From assembly GCA_964383365.1 (NCBI GenBank), contig CAYLHF010000005.1, forward strand, positions 1 to 64,000: 64,000 nucleotides of DNA. Reading direction: 5' to 3'. Each line of letters begins with the position of its first letter. Position 1 is the stretch's first letter. This DNA is from CAYLHF01 sp964383365. Lineage in GTDB: Bacteria > Bacteroidota > Rhodothermia > Rhodothermales > UBA10348. The notes beneath the pieces are model-generated. The model made no database searches and was not told the DNA's origin. It worked only from the letters and a program-made list of their open reading frames with translations. A program made the position numbers and the translations under genes. Shown piece after piece: positions 52,282-61,384 of the stretch.

Positions 52282-52947
52282 TTATGCATCCGGCTCGAGA
52301 GCGATCTCGGTGCCGATCCCTTTCAGGAAATCTGAAGAGGTCTCAGGAGCAGTCTGTTCCGTCAGAATAAAGTCTTGCTCCAGCACCTGATACAGGGCTT
52401 GAAGCGGCAGCCGATAGATCGTCCTGGACTCAACATCATCGAGTAGCATCTTGTGATGCTTCCGATAGACGCGTTCCTTCGCCTCGATTCTCTCGGGTAG
52501 AAACTCGGCCATGATCTTCTGTACGGCCGGAGACACAATGCGGCAAACCAACTCCTCCCGGAAGGATTCATCCACCAGAAGCGGTAGGAGCCGAAGCACG
52601 TTCGGCAGGTGGTCGGCCAGTTCGTTGTAGCAGGGATTCCCCACGGCCTCGTGTTCCCGGTTGAGATTCACCAGCATCGCTCCCCGTTTGTAATCGTCTC
52701 CGAACAGAACGTATCCGATATCCAGTGTGGTGATCGCCTGTACGTCGAAACTCCTCAGATAGAGTTCTTCGAGTTCATTGACGGGTCTCGTCTGGAACAG
52801 ATCAGTGAACGCTTCCAGCGTCTTCCCTGCCCGCGGATACCGGACGTTTAACACCGCCTGGGTTTGGACAATTTTCTCTACCAGCGATGGCTCAGGATAA
52901 CCAAGCAGGTCCGCCAGTTGTGTGTAGTGTGTATAATCGTGAGTCAT
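52282..52947 (-). CDS. narJ: Nitrate reductase assembly chaperone
   Basis: A 221-residue TorD/NarJ-family chaperone: 'LADLLGYPEPSLVEKIVQ' at the N-terminus, 'YVLFGDDYKRGAMLVNLNREHEAVG' and 'ELADHLPNVLRLLPLL' in the middle. NarJ binds apo-NarG and is needed for Mo-cofactor insertion and membrane attachment. Sits in the standard position between narH and narI. Confidence 0.9.
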   Translation of the reverse strand: MTHDYTHYTQLADLLGYPEPSLVEKIVQTQAVLNVRYPRAGKTLEAFTDLFQTRPVNELEELYLRSFDVQAITTLDIGYVLFGDDYKRGAMLVNLNREHEAVGNPCYNELADHLPNVLRLLPLLVDESFREELVCRIVSPAVQKIMAEFLPERIEAKERVYRKHHKMLLDDVESRTIYRLPLQALYQVLEQDFILTEQTAPETSSDFLKGIGTEIALEPDA

Positions 52948-52967
52948 GATTTCCCGGGTATGGGTAA

Positions 52968-54518
52968 TTAGAGTCCCCGTGCAGGACGTTCCTTGAATCC
53001 GAATCCGGTTGATCCTTTTACGTCAGCCGTATCCTCAAGCATTTCGATAGCCTGTTCACGGTGCGCCGGAGGAATGACAAATCGTTCCTCAAACTTTGCC
53101 AGGGATGTGAGAGAATAGATGGCGTCCGCCATGTCGGCATCAAGACCTACGTCCGAGAGCGTGCCCTCTACCTTGGATTGAGCGATATCGCCCACGGTAA
53201 CGCCCCGACGGTGAATCCGGACCGCCATGAGTTTCTTGAGCCTGTCGACCACTTTTGTCTCATCACCCGCTCCGAACATGTTGGCCATATACTTGATCGG
53301 AAACCGGACCTCGTCGATCGTGCCCCACAGCTCCTCTGTGGTTGTATCGTAGAGCCAGTCATCACCCCACTCTTTCGCGATCGGGTTGAGCTGGTCCGCT
53401 TGCTCCTGATTCGCCGACGCGCTCACACTGGCCATCACCGGAAGGAGTGGCGGCACGTAAAAGAGCATGGGAAGTGTCCGGAATTCGGGATGGAGCGGAA
53501 GCGCGAGGTCCCACTCTTTGACGAACTTGTAGACAGGAGAGTCCTGGGCCGACTTGAGCGTAGAATCCGAGATCCCGTTCGCTCGGGCAGCGGCCAATAC
53601 CTCTTCGTCAAACGGATCCAGCAGCATATCCAGCTGCAGATCAATCAGATCCTTCTCGTCAGCTGAAGCGATTTCCTGGATTCGATCGGCATCGTAGAGC
53701 ATGACACCCAGATATCGAATCCGACCGACGCATGAATGCATACAGGCCGGTGCGAATCCCGATTCGAGTCGCGGATAACACAGGATACACTTCTCAGATT
53801 TTCCGGTGCTCCAGTTATAATAGGATTTCTTGTACGGACACGCGGTGACACACATCCGCCAGGCCCGGCAGACTTTCTGATTGATCAGAACTACGCCATC
53901 CTCACCCCGCTTGTATATGGCCCCGGAAGGACAGCTGGCTACACAGGCTGGATTCAGACAGTGGTTACAGATCCTCGGAAGATAGAAGAACGCCATCTTT
54001 TCGAGTTGGAACATGGCTTCCTGCTCGGCCGGTGACAGGTTTTCCAGATTGGGATCCTGTCGGGCAAAATCGGGCGAACCTCCCAGATCATCGTCCCAGT
54101 TGGGACCCATCTTGATATCGATCGGTTTCCCGGTGATAAGCGAGACCGGTCGGGCCGTCGGCTGATCGTCTCCCGCGGGAGACTCGATCAGATCCAGGTA
54201 TTTATACGTGAACGGCTCGTAGTAGTCGCCAATCACAGGCAGATGAGGATTGTGGAAGATATTGAGCAACCCGCGAAGCCGCCCGGCCCCCCGGAGTGAG
54301 ATCTGCTCGCCCTCCTTGATCCACCCTCCCTTGTATATATCCTGGTCTTCCCATTTGGTGGGATATCCCGTACCAGGTTTGGTCTCCACGTTGTTCCACC
54401 ACATATATTCGGCGCCTTTGCGATCCGTCCATATGTTCTTACAGGCAACCGAGCAGGTATGACACCCGATACACTTGTCCAGGTGAAAGAGCATTGATAC
54501 TTGAGCCCTGACGTCCAT
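52968..54518 (-). CDS. narH: Nitrate reductase beta subunit (iron-sulfur)
   Basis: A 516-residue protein with four cysteine clusters: 'CIGCHTCSVACKNIW' near the N-terminus, 'CNHCLNPACVASCPSGAIY', 'CRAWRMCVTACPYKK' and 'CILCYPRLESGFAPACMHSCVG'. The Trp in CRAW replaces a Cys, the NarH hallmark for the [3Fe-4S] cluster. It carries electrons from NarI to NarG. Immediately downstream of narG (29 bases). Confidence 0.95.
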   Translation of the reverse strand: MDVRAQVSMLFHLDKCIGCHTCSVACKNIWTDRKGAEYMWWNNVETKPGTGYPTKWEDQDIYKGGWIKEGEQISLRGAGRLRGLLNIFHNPHLPVIGDYYEPFTYKYLDLIESPAGDDQPTARPVSLITGKPIDIKMGPNWDDDLGGSPDFARQDPNLENLSPAEQEAMFQLEKMAFFYLPRICNHCLNPACVASCPSGAIYKRGEDGVVLINQKVCRAWRMCVTACPYKKSYYNWSTGKSEKCILCYPRLESGFAPACMHSCVGRIRYLGVMLYDADRIQEIASADEKDLIDLQLDMLLDPFDEEVLAAARANGISDSTLKSAQDSPVYKFVKEWDLALPLHPEFRTLPMLFYVPPLLPVMASVSASANQEQADQLNPIAKEWGDDWLYDTTTEELWGTIDEVRFPIKYMANMFGAGDETKVVDRLKKLMAVRIHRRGVTVGDIAQSKVEGTLSDVGLDADMADAIYSLTSLAKFEERFVIPPAHREQAIEMLEDTADVKGSTGFGFKERPARGL

Positions 54519-54547
54519 GTCTGATTCTCTCTTTAACGAAGGGTGTT

Positions 54548-57500
54548 CTAAAATTCGACTTTGTCCATTTTCTGGATGACTACATGGGTATCACGGTTGG
54601 TAGCCGTCGGGCCCCAGTAGTTGAAGTGGTACGTAAACTGCCCGTATCCTCCTGCCAGAAGGTTGGGTTTCAGATGCGTACGCGTGAGGCTGTTGTTACC
54701 GCCGGCACGCCGACCACCACGGACCTGTGACTTGGGTATTCCGACCGTTCGCTCGACCGTGTGGTACACAATACAGACTCCACGTGGTATTCGTGCGCTC
54801 ACGACCGCGCGGGTGCAATAGACCCCGTGGTCATTAAACACTTCGACCCAGTCGTTGTCCTGAATTCCCATCTCGGCAGCGTCTTCCTCGTTCAGCCAGC
54901 ATGGCTCACATCCTCTCGACAGCGTGAGCATCCGCAGATTGTCCATGTACGTCGAATGGATATGCCATTTTCCATGAGGCGTGAGGCAACTGAGGACTTT
55001 CCCGTTGTGCTCCTTCAGCGTTTCACGAAGATCACCGTAGACTTCCGGTCTTGGCGACGGCTTGTACGTCGGAAGATGCTCGCCATACGCGATATACATC
55101 TCATGATCCTGATAGAAATGCTGCCTGCCGGTGAGCGTCCGCCATGGTACCAGGCGTTCGACGTTATATGTAAACGCCGAATACGCTCTCCCGTCGTTCA
55201 TGAGTCCCGACCACATCGGCGACGTATTGTAGCGTCTCGGTTGTGCCTGCAATTCGGCATACGTCAGATCGACATCCGCTGTACCCGTCGCGAGGTCTTT
55301 CAGAACGAGTCCTGTCCGGCGCTCGGCGTCCTCATAGGCTCTGACGGTCAGTTTGCCGTTGGTCAGCGAAGACAGTTTCAGAACCGCATTCGCCGCTGCG
55401 ACATCTTCTCGAAGGGACGGATACACTTCACCGTCGATTTTCTCGACTGGAAAATGTGCCGATTCGATCATCTCATCGTACACATCGGCACACTCATAGT
55501 GGTTGCCATGGGCCCCTAACCCGCCATTATGAACGCCGCGTCCGAGCGTGATGAACTTGTCGTATAACTTGGTATAGTCCCGTTCGACGACCTTAATCTG
55601 GTGCATCGTCTTGCCGGGAATCGCTTCGCACTCACCCTTGTACCAGTCCTTTACCTCGGGCTGAGAGATCTCACCGGGAGAATCGTGCATGATGGGTGAG
55701 GCTACGATGTCCTTGTGGACACCCGGAAAGTGAGCTTTGGCCAGATCACTCGTCTCTTTGGTAATGCGCTTGAAAATGTCCCAATCGGTCTTTGCCTCCC
55801 AGACCGGCGCGATGGCAGCTGACAGCGGATGGATAAACGAGTGCATGTCCGTGCTGTTCAGATCCGATTTTTCGTACCAGGACGCTGCCGGAAGAACGAT
55901 ATCGGAATACAGCGCCGATGAATCCATCCGGAAGTTCAGATCCACGACCAGATCCATTTTGCCGACCGGGGCAATATCGTGCCACTTGACCTCTTCCGTC
56001 CCCTCATCGTCAATGTCCTTCGCGATGGTATTCGAGTGCGTACCGAGGTAATGCTTGAGCAGATACTCATGCCCTTTCATACTGCCCGAAATCGCATTCC
56101 CACGCCAGATATACCACACCCGGGGGTGGTTTACGTCGGCCTCCGGATCAGACACGGCATAGTTCAATTTTTTGTCTACCAGCTGTTTACGCACATATTC
56201 CACGATATCTGCGTCACTTCTTGCGCCCGATTCGACGGCTTCCGTCACGAGATCGAACGTATTCTTGTCGAATTGCGGGAAGAATGGCATCCAACCCATC
56301 CGAACGGCGCGGTAGATCCAGTCGGCGTGGTGTCCGTCTGTCCACTCGTTGTCCGGCGTGGCATTGTATGCGCTCTGATGACCGTCATAGCGGTACTGAC
56401 ACGTATTGATATAGTGCCAGATCGGGGCCTGTTGTAGTCTCGGGGGGGCTTGCCAGTCTTTGGCAAACGCGATCGATCCCCATGAATCCATAGGAGCCAG
56501 TTTTTCCTGACCCACATAGTGATTCAGCCCGCCACCATTCTTGCCGACGCATCCGCACATCATCAGGGCATTGATTCCGGCCCGGTAGATCAGGTTATTA
56601 TGGAACCAGTGGTTGATCCCGGCCCCGATGATAATCATGCATTTTCCGCCGGTAGCCTCGGCCGTCTGGGCCCACTCACGAGCAAACTGCAGGACGGTTT
56701 TTGCATCGACACCGGTGAAGAGCTCCTGCCATCCTGGTGTGTAGGCGGCATTCTTGTCATCGTACCCCGACGGATAATCCCCGCCGAGTCCCCGATCTAC
56801 CCCGTACTGGGCCATCATGAGGTCGTATACGGTGGTAACTGCTCTCTTCCCGGAAGATGTCTCGATGTACTTGATCGGAACACCGCGATGGGCTTTACGA
56901 TCGAGCCCGTATTCGACGAACTCCACGTTTCGAACGTCATCTCTGGTGTCAAGAAAACTCAATACGGGATCGTACGCCTCACCCGTAACTGAATCTTCCA
57001 TTTTCATATTCCAGTCTCCTTCCTTCTTCTCCCATCGGTGTCCGGAACTGCCTTTTGGCATAACCAGATTGCCCGATTTCGAATCCACATTCAGAAACTT
57101 CCAGTCTCCGTTTTCGGCAGACGCATATTGGGCCACTTCATTTGCACGGACGAATCGGCCCGGTTTGACGACGTCCCCGTCGGTATTGAGTTCGACCAGG
57201 TATGGACTGTCCGTATACCGCTTGACGTAGTCGATGAAATACGGAGTCTGTTTTTCGTGATGGAACTCTTTCAGGATCACGTGGGTGACGCCCATCCAGA
57301 ACGCCCCGTCACTTCCCGCATGAAGGGGGACCCATTGATCCGAAAACTTTGACACCTGGCTGAAGTCCGGCGAAAACACGACCGTCTTCGTTCCATTGTG
57401 TCTGGACTCGGCAAAGAAGTGGGCATCGGGTGTACGGGTCATATTCAGGTTCGCCCCCATGACCGCGACAAACTTCGAATTATACCAGTCGGCGCTCTCA

Positions 57501-58165
57501 CAGACATCGGTCTGTTCTCCCCATACTTCGGGCGAAGCGTTCGGAAGATCGCAGTACCAGTCATAGAAGCTCAGATTAACTCCTCCGAAGAGCTGCAGGA
57601 AACGACTACCGCCGGCATAACTGAGCATCGACATCGCCGGGATGGGAGAAAACCCGATCACCCGATCCGGTCCGTATTTTTTGGCCGTGTAGATGTTGGC
57701 CGCTGCGGTAATTTCCAGCGCCAGTTCCCAGTTGACACGCCGAAATCCACCCTTTCCGCGCGCACGCTGATATTTCCGTCGCTTGGAAGAATCGTTCTGG
57801 ATGTTCTCCCACGCCTTGACCGGATCGTGCGTCCGCCTCTTCTCCGTTACGTACAGATCGAGAAGTGCCCCACGAATCAACGGATACTTAATCCGAAGCG
57901 GACTGTAGAGATACCACGAGAACGATATGCCCCGCTGGCAACCACGGGGTTCGTACGGGGGAAGCGATCCCTCGAGAAGAGGATAATCGAGTTGCTGGGT
58001 CTCCCAGACCACGATTCCGTCCTTAACATGGATCTGCCAGGAGCATCCACCGGTACAATTTACTCCGTGCGTACTCCGGACTACGCGATCGTGCTGGAAA
58101 CGATTTCGGTAGAATTCCTCCCATTGGCGCGTTTCCGGTGATATGACATCGTCAATCCAACTCAT
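54548..58165 (-). CDS. narG: Nitrate reductase alpha subunit (Mo-bisMGD), possibly nitrite oxidoreductase
   Basis: About 1205 residues from ATG 58165 (MSWIDDVISPETRQWEE); the frame extends back to 58225 without support. The FS0 cluster ligands H33-C37-C41-C76 reproduce the E. coli NarG spacing exactly (49-53-57-92), and D206 in 'FYDWYCDLP' falls where the Mo ligand Asp222 is. Other family blocks are 'WGEQTDVCESADWYNS' and 'TRTPDAHFF'. No Tat signal, so it faces the cytoplasm in the usual NarGHI complex. It reduces nitrate to nitrite; closely related NxrA enzymes run the reverse reaction and share this operon layout, so direction is inferred. Confidence 0.94.
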   Translation of the reverse strand: MSWIDDVISPETRQWEEFYRNRFQHDRVVRSTHGVNCTGGCSWQIHVKDGIVVWETQQLDYPLLEGSLPPYEPRGCQRGISFSWYLYSPLRIKYPLIRGALLDLYVTEKRRTHDPVKAWENIQNDSSKRRKYQRARGKGGFRRVNWELALEITAAANIYTAKKYGPDRVIGFSPIPAMSMLSYAGGSRFLQLFGGVNLSFYDWYCDLPNASPEVWGEQTDVCESADWYNSKFVAVMGANLNMTRTPDAHFFAESRHNGTKTVVFSPDFSQVSKFSDQWVPLHAGSDGAFWMGVTHVILKEFHHEKQTPYFIDYVKRYTDSPYLVELNTDGDVVKPGRFVRANEVAQYASAENGDWKFLNVDSKSGNLVMPKGSSGHRWEKKEGDWNMKMEDSVTGEAYDPVLSFLDTRDDVRNVEFVEYGLDRKAHRGVPIKYIETSSGKRAVTTVYDLMMAQYGVDRGLGGDYPSGYDDKNAAYTPGWQELFTGVDAKTVLQFAREWAQTAEATGGKCMIIIGAGINHWFHNNLIYRAGINALMMCGCVGKNGGGLNHYVGQEKLAPMDSWGSIAFAKDWQAPPRLQQAPIWHYINTCQYRYDGHQSAYNATPDNEWTDGHHADWIYRAVRMGWMPFFPQFDKNTFDLVTEAVESGARSDADIVEYVRKQLVDKKLNYAVSDPEADVNHPRVWYIWRGNAISGSMKGHEYLLKHYLGTHSNTIAKDIDDEGTEEVKWHDIAPVGKMDLVVDLNFRMDSSALYSDIVLPAASWYEKSDLNSTDMHSFIHPLSAAIAPVWEAKTDWDIFKRITKETSDLAKAHFPGVHKDIVASPIMHDSPGEISQPEVKDWYKGECEAIPGKTMHQIKVVERDYTKLYDKFITLGRGVHNGGLGAHGNHYECADVYDEMIESAHFPVEKIDGEVYPSLREDVAAANAVLKLSSLTNGKLTVRAYEDAERRTGLVLKDLATGTADVDLTYAELQAQPRRYNTSPMWSGLMNDGRAYSAFTYNVERLVPWRTLTGRQHFYQDHEMYIAYGEHLPTYKPSPRPEVYGDLRETLKEHNGKVLSCLTPHGKWHIHSTYMDNLRMLTLSRGCEPCWLNEEDAAEMGIQDNDWVEVFNDHGVYCTRAVVSARIPRGVCIVYHTVERTVGIPKSQVRGGRRAGGNNSLTRTHLKPNLLAGGYGQFTYHFNYWGPTATNRDTHVVIQKMDKVEF

Positions 58166-58225
58166 GTTCTTTCTGTGTATGCTATTCTCACGATTGCAGG
58201 ATGATGAACGGCGGTCTGCCCGCAC

Positions 58226-59062
58226 TCAGATCGACTGTATCTGACGATCGTAGAGTGCCTGATTGATACTCTTCTTGGCGCCGCGAAGCCCGATCAGGAA
58301 AAAGATTCCCAGTAGGGCCAGAATGCCGATAAACCCTCCGAGTAGCAGCGTACTCCTGTCGTCCGGGGCCAGTGCAGCATTCTCTTCCTGGGACACGCTG
58401 GTAAGAAAATCAGCAACGGCGGCACGTTCCGATTCGGTGAGGGGATTGTTTACAAATGCCGATCGCATGGCCGGGAATGGCGGGGATGCCATCATCGCAT
58501 TCACTCCGGGAGCCGATAACCGGACAACCGCATCGGTCAGGTTTTTGGCCAGAGAACCTCCTGTGGTGACTGAACTCGTATTTACGGTGTGGCACGTATT
58601 GCACGCCGCAGCGCCATTTTCGAATCGTACACGACCGACGAACAGGTCCCGACCCAATACTGCGTTTGACTCCGTCGGCTCGCTGGCAGACACAACGGTT
58701 TCCTCGGTGATGACCTCAGAGGGAGACTTTCTCGCGATGTACCCGAGGATCGCCCGCACATCATCTGCGGAAACGGCATGATCCGGCATGACGATACCGC
58801 TGTACTCCTTGAAAAGAGCCTCGGCGTCCGGATCACCGGACGCGATCAACTTCGTCGACGACTGCACAAATTGTATGATCCACTCTTCGCTGCGTCGGGA
58901 ATGGACACCCGCCAGATCGGGTCCGACCAGCCGCCCGCGACCGATCGAGTGACACGCAACGCAGGTCTGATTAAACAATTGCTCGCCCCGATCCTGAGCC
59001 GATGTAGTGTCAGCCGAAATCAAGTAAAGTAACAGGACGAGACATGCGGAGAGAATCTTCAT
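58226..59062 (-). CDS. narC: Membrane-anchored di-haem cytochrome c (NarC type)
   Basis: A 278-residue protein with signal peptide (cleavage near TSAQ), two haem c motifs CVACH and CNTCH, and a C-terminal transmembrane helix ('LLLGGFIGILALLGIFFLIGL') with a basic cytoplasmic tail. A di-haem cytochrome c as the first gene of narCGHJI is known from Thermus, where NarC is required for nitrate respiration; a cytochrome c gene also precedes nxrA in Nitrobacter. Ends 60 bases before the narG start. No FNR-type palindrome is evident in the 145 bases upstream. Confidence 0.85.
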   Translation of the reverse strand: MKILSACLVLLLYLISADTTSAQDRGEQLFNQTCVACHSIGRGRLVGPDLAGVHSRRSEEWIIQFVQSSTKLIASGDPDAEALFKEYSGIVMPDHAVSADDVRAILGYIARKSPSEVITEETVVSASEPTESNAVLGRDLFVGRVRFENGAAACNTCHTVNTSSVTTGGSLAKNLTDAVVRLSAPGVNAMMASPPFPAMRSAFVNNPLTESERAAVADFLTSVSQEENAALAPDDRSTLLLGGFIGILALLGIFFLIGLRGAKKSINQALYDRQIQSI

Positions 59063-59207
59063 TGGCTCTTGGATCGCGTGGCATCAGTTCTTATTCGGAT
59101 AGAAGTGTACGTAATCCTTTATACAATGTGAAAACAAGATCCCGAGAAATTTTGTGAGACTTTTTTCGTGGAGGCCTTAAAACTATTGACCAACCGGACG
59201 TGGCATT

Positions 59208-60233
59208 CTAAACGTCCTCCCAGTATTCATCCGGCATGTCTCGTGCGAGGGACAACGCTCCATCAGCCCCGGCGAACAATGGATCCCGAACCCTGTGTAC
59301 CTTGAACGTACCGAATCTCTTGAGGGTATCCTTCAGCGCAACATCCAGACCTCGAATCTGGGACCCGCCACCGGCCAGATATACATTCAATTTCAGCAGT
59401 TCCTGAAAGTCGGGCTCGTATCCCGAAATCAGATCCATCGTAGCTTCAGCAATCGGCTCAACAATAGCCATACAGGCTGTCCCCATCTCGTCAGTGATAT
59501 CGAGCGAAGTCATGACACCGGCCACAGGTACTTTCACGTTAACACGAGAACGCGGAAGGCCGACAAAACTGTTACTTTCTTTGAATCCCCGCACCATCGT
59601 GAGGCTGAGCGATGCCGATGGATAGCCCTCCTCCAGCCGTGCCAGTAACTGGCGGTCGACATAATCGCCTGCCGTCGTGAGTGTCCGCTGGTCGCCCTCT
59701 CCCGGCATGGTACCGTGCATGATGCATAAATCGACCGTTCCTGCTCCGATATCGATGATGAGGGTATTTGACAGCATACCCATGCCGTAAGCAACAGCAA
59801 ACGGCTCAGAGACCACCATCAGTCGATCGGTATATTCCTTGACGGCTTTCCGAATGGCGAGTTTATTGACACGGAGCGCCTCAGCCGGCACACCTATCGC
59901 TGCATAAATCTCCTGCCCTTCGTCAGGACACGCCATCTCGATCAGGTGGTGGATGAGTTCCCGAACGGCCTCTTCGTCGCGCTTCGTCCCCGTGCGGATG
60001 ACTCCCTGCTCGAGCGGTCTGACGAGCGTAAGAGAAAGCCTGTTGTCGAGAGCGTCCTCACCGAACAGGATCGACTTTCCGAGCATTTTCTTTGCGACAA
60101 AGTCCCGGGGCCACCCGACGTAACTCTGGACCCACTCCTTTTTCCCCGAACTCGAAACCACGGCACTTCTCGACGTACCCAGATCCACGCCGACATAGAG
60201 GACATTACCGGTCCGTTTTTTCGCTGGTGTCAT
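59208..60233 (-). CDS. Actin-like ATPase, MamK-like
   Basis: A 341-residue actin-fold protein; ATG 60233 follows AGGAA nine bases upstream (60278 would add 15 residues and a 74-base overlap with the amidase gene). Actin-superfamily phosphate and adenosine motifs: 'YVGVDLGTSRSAVVS', 'LIIDIGAGTVDLCIMHGT' and 'LNVYLAGGGSQIRGLDVALK'. The blocks 'IDIGAGTVDLCIMHGTMPG', 'SFVGL' and 'FGTFKVHRVRDPLFAGADGA' match, from memory, MamK of magnetotactic bacteria better than MreB, FtsA or ParM. MamK builds a cytoplasmic filament aligning magnetosomes; no other magnetosome gene is visible here. It is translationally close to a cell-wall amidase, overlapping it slightly. Confidence 0.75.
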   Translation of the reverse strand: MTPAKKRTGNVLYVGVDLGTSRSAVVSSSGKKEWVQSYVGWPRDFVAKKMLGKSILFGEDALDNRLSLTLVRPLEQGVIRTGTKRDEEAVRELIHHLIEMACPDEGQEIYAAIGVPAEALRVNKLAIRKAVKEYTDRLMVVSEPFAVAYGMGMLSNTLIIDIGAGTVDLCIMHGTMPGEGDQRTLTTAGDYVDRQLLARLEEGYPSASLSLTMVRGFKESNSFVGLPRSRVNVKVPVAGVMTSLDITDEMGTACMAIVEPIAEATMDLISGYEPDFQELLKLNVYLAGGGSQIRGLDVALKDTLKRFGTFKVHRVRDPLFAGADGALSLARDMPDEYWEDV

Positions 60234-61287
60234 GGCTCGTTCCTGATTCGGCGCTCTGCTCCGGTCGGGATCGCTCATTGAGATAATTTACAATCCCTTC
60301 TTCGAGGAATGAGGCAAGTTGATCTCTGTACGGAGCAGTCTTCAACCTCGATTCTTCTGAGAGATTGCTAATTACGCCAATTTCAGCAAGGATGCCAGGG
60401 GCGTTTGCTCCGACGAGAACAACGAACGGTGCCGTCTTCACCCCCCAATCCCTCACTTTTTCGTTCAGGTGGCGGGTATTCTGATACAGACTCCGTTGAA
60501 CATAACCCGCCAATCGTTTTGATTCCTGTAATTTGACCCGGTCCCCGAGATGTTTCATCATCCCGTCGAATTCAGCCACCGAGTAGTCAGAATTTTTATT
60601 TTCCAACGCCGCCAGTTCGAGCGATGATGCATCGCTCTCCGGACCGAAATAGTAGGTTTCCAGCGCAAAGACGGGCTCTGTCGGAAAGTAGTTGACGTGC
60701 ACCGATACAAACAGATCGGCATCATGCGTATTCGCATACGCCGCGCGGTCCTTGAGGCTGGTCGTGGAATCCGATACCCGGGTCATCTTCACTCGATATC
60801 CGTGCAAAGCCCGGAGCCTTTGAGCCAGTCTGGAGGCGACATCGAGTGTCACGTCTTTCTCTTTCAGGCCCGTCACGCCCATCGCACCGGGATCCCTGCC
60901 TCCGTGCCCGGCGTCGATCACAATGGTTTTCACGTTCAGATCAAACAGCCGTGCGACGGAGACCGACCCGGATCCGATCTTCTCATAGGCGGCGGCCTTC
61001 GGAATATTGCCGTCAATTGTGGCAGGAGGCATCCGGACTGGTTCCGATTCCGGCCAATTTGCAGAACCGATTGGTCGGGCCATCACCGGTTTATTCGCCC
61101 GATTCAGAGCGCCAATGGTGAACCCGAGAGCCACGACCATGACGATCATGACCCCTATGCCGGACCACAGCAAGACACGATTACGGGCCACCGGGGCATT
61201 GCCGCGCTCGTGCCCACGAAGATTATCCTCATAGACCAGCTTGAGGATTTTCTTTCTTTCTCTACGATTCCGGTTGTCCAGTGCCAT
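60205..61287 (-). CDS. N-acetylmuramoyl-L-alanine amidase (Amidase_3)
   Basis: A 360-residue protein starting at ATG 61287 (MALDNRNRRERKKILK). Basic cytoplasmic N-terminus, one TM helix at about 42-63, then an Amidase_3 domain: 'TIVIDAGHGGRDPGAMG' (Zn-binding His), 'DLFVSVHVNYF', and the catalytic Glu in 'ILAEIGVISNLSEESRL'. It cleaves the amide bond between N-acetylmuramate and L-alanine in peptidoglycan on the periplasmic side, typically for daughter-cell separation. The 3' end overlaps the actin-like gene. Confidence 0.9.
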   Translation of the reverse strand: MALDNRNRRERKKILKLVYEDNLRGHERGNAPVARNRVLLWSGIGVMIVMVVALGFTIGALNRANKPVMARPIGSANWPESEPVRMPPATIDGNIPKAAAYEKIGSGSVSVARLFDLNVKTIVIDAGHGGRDPGAMGVTGLKEKDVTLDVASRLAQRLRALHGYRVKMTRVSDSTTSLKDRAAYANTHDADLFVSVHVNYFPTEPVFALETYYFGPESDASSLELAALENKNSDYSVAEFDGMMKHLGDRVKLQESKRLAGYVQRSLYQNTRHLNEKVRDWGVKTAPFVVLVGANAPGILAEIGVISNLSEESRLKTAPYRDQLASFLEEGIVNYLNERSRPEQSAESGTSHDTSEKTDR

Positions 61288-61384
61288 GGACGTACAGTTT
61301 GGTCGATCGTTTATCGTGTCACCGGACTGAATGCTGCCCGGACATGAGAGACTTATCGACACAAAGGGTTCCCGGCCGCAGGCC

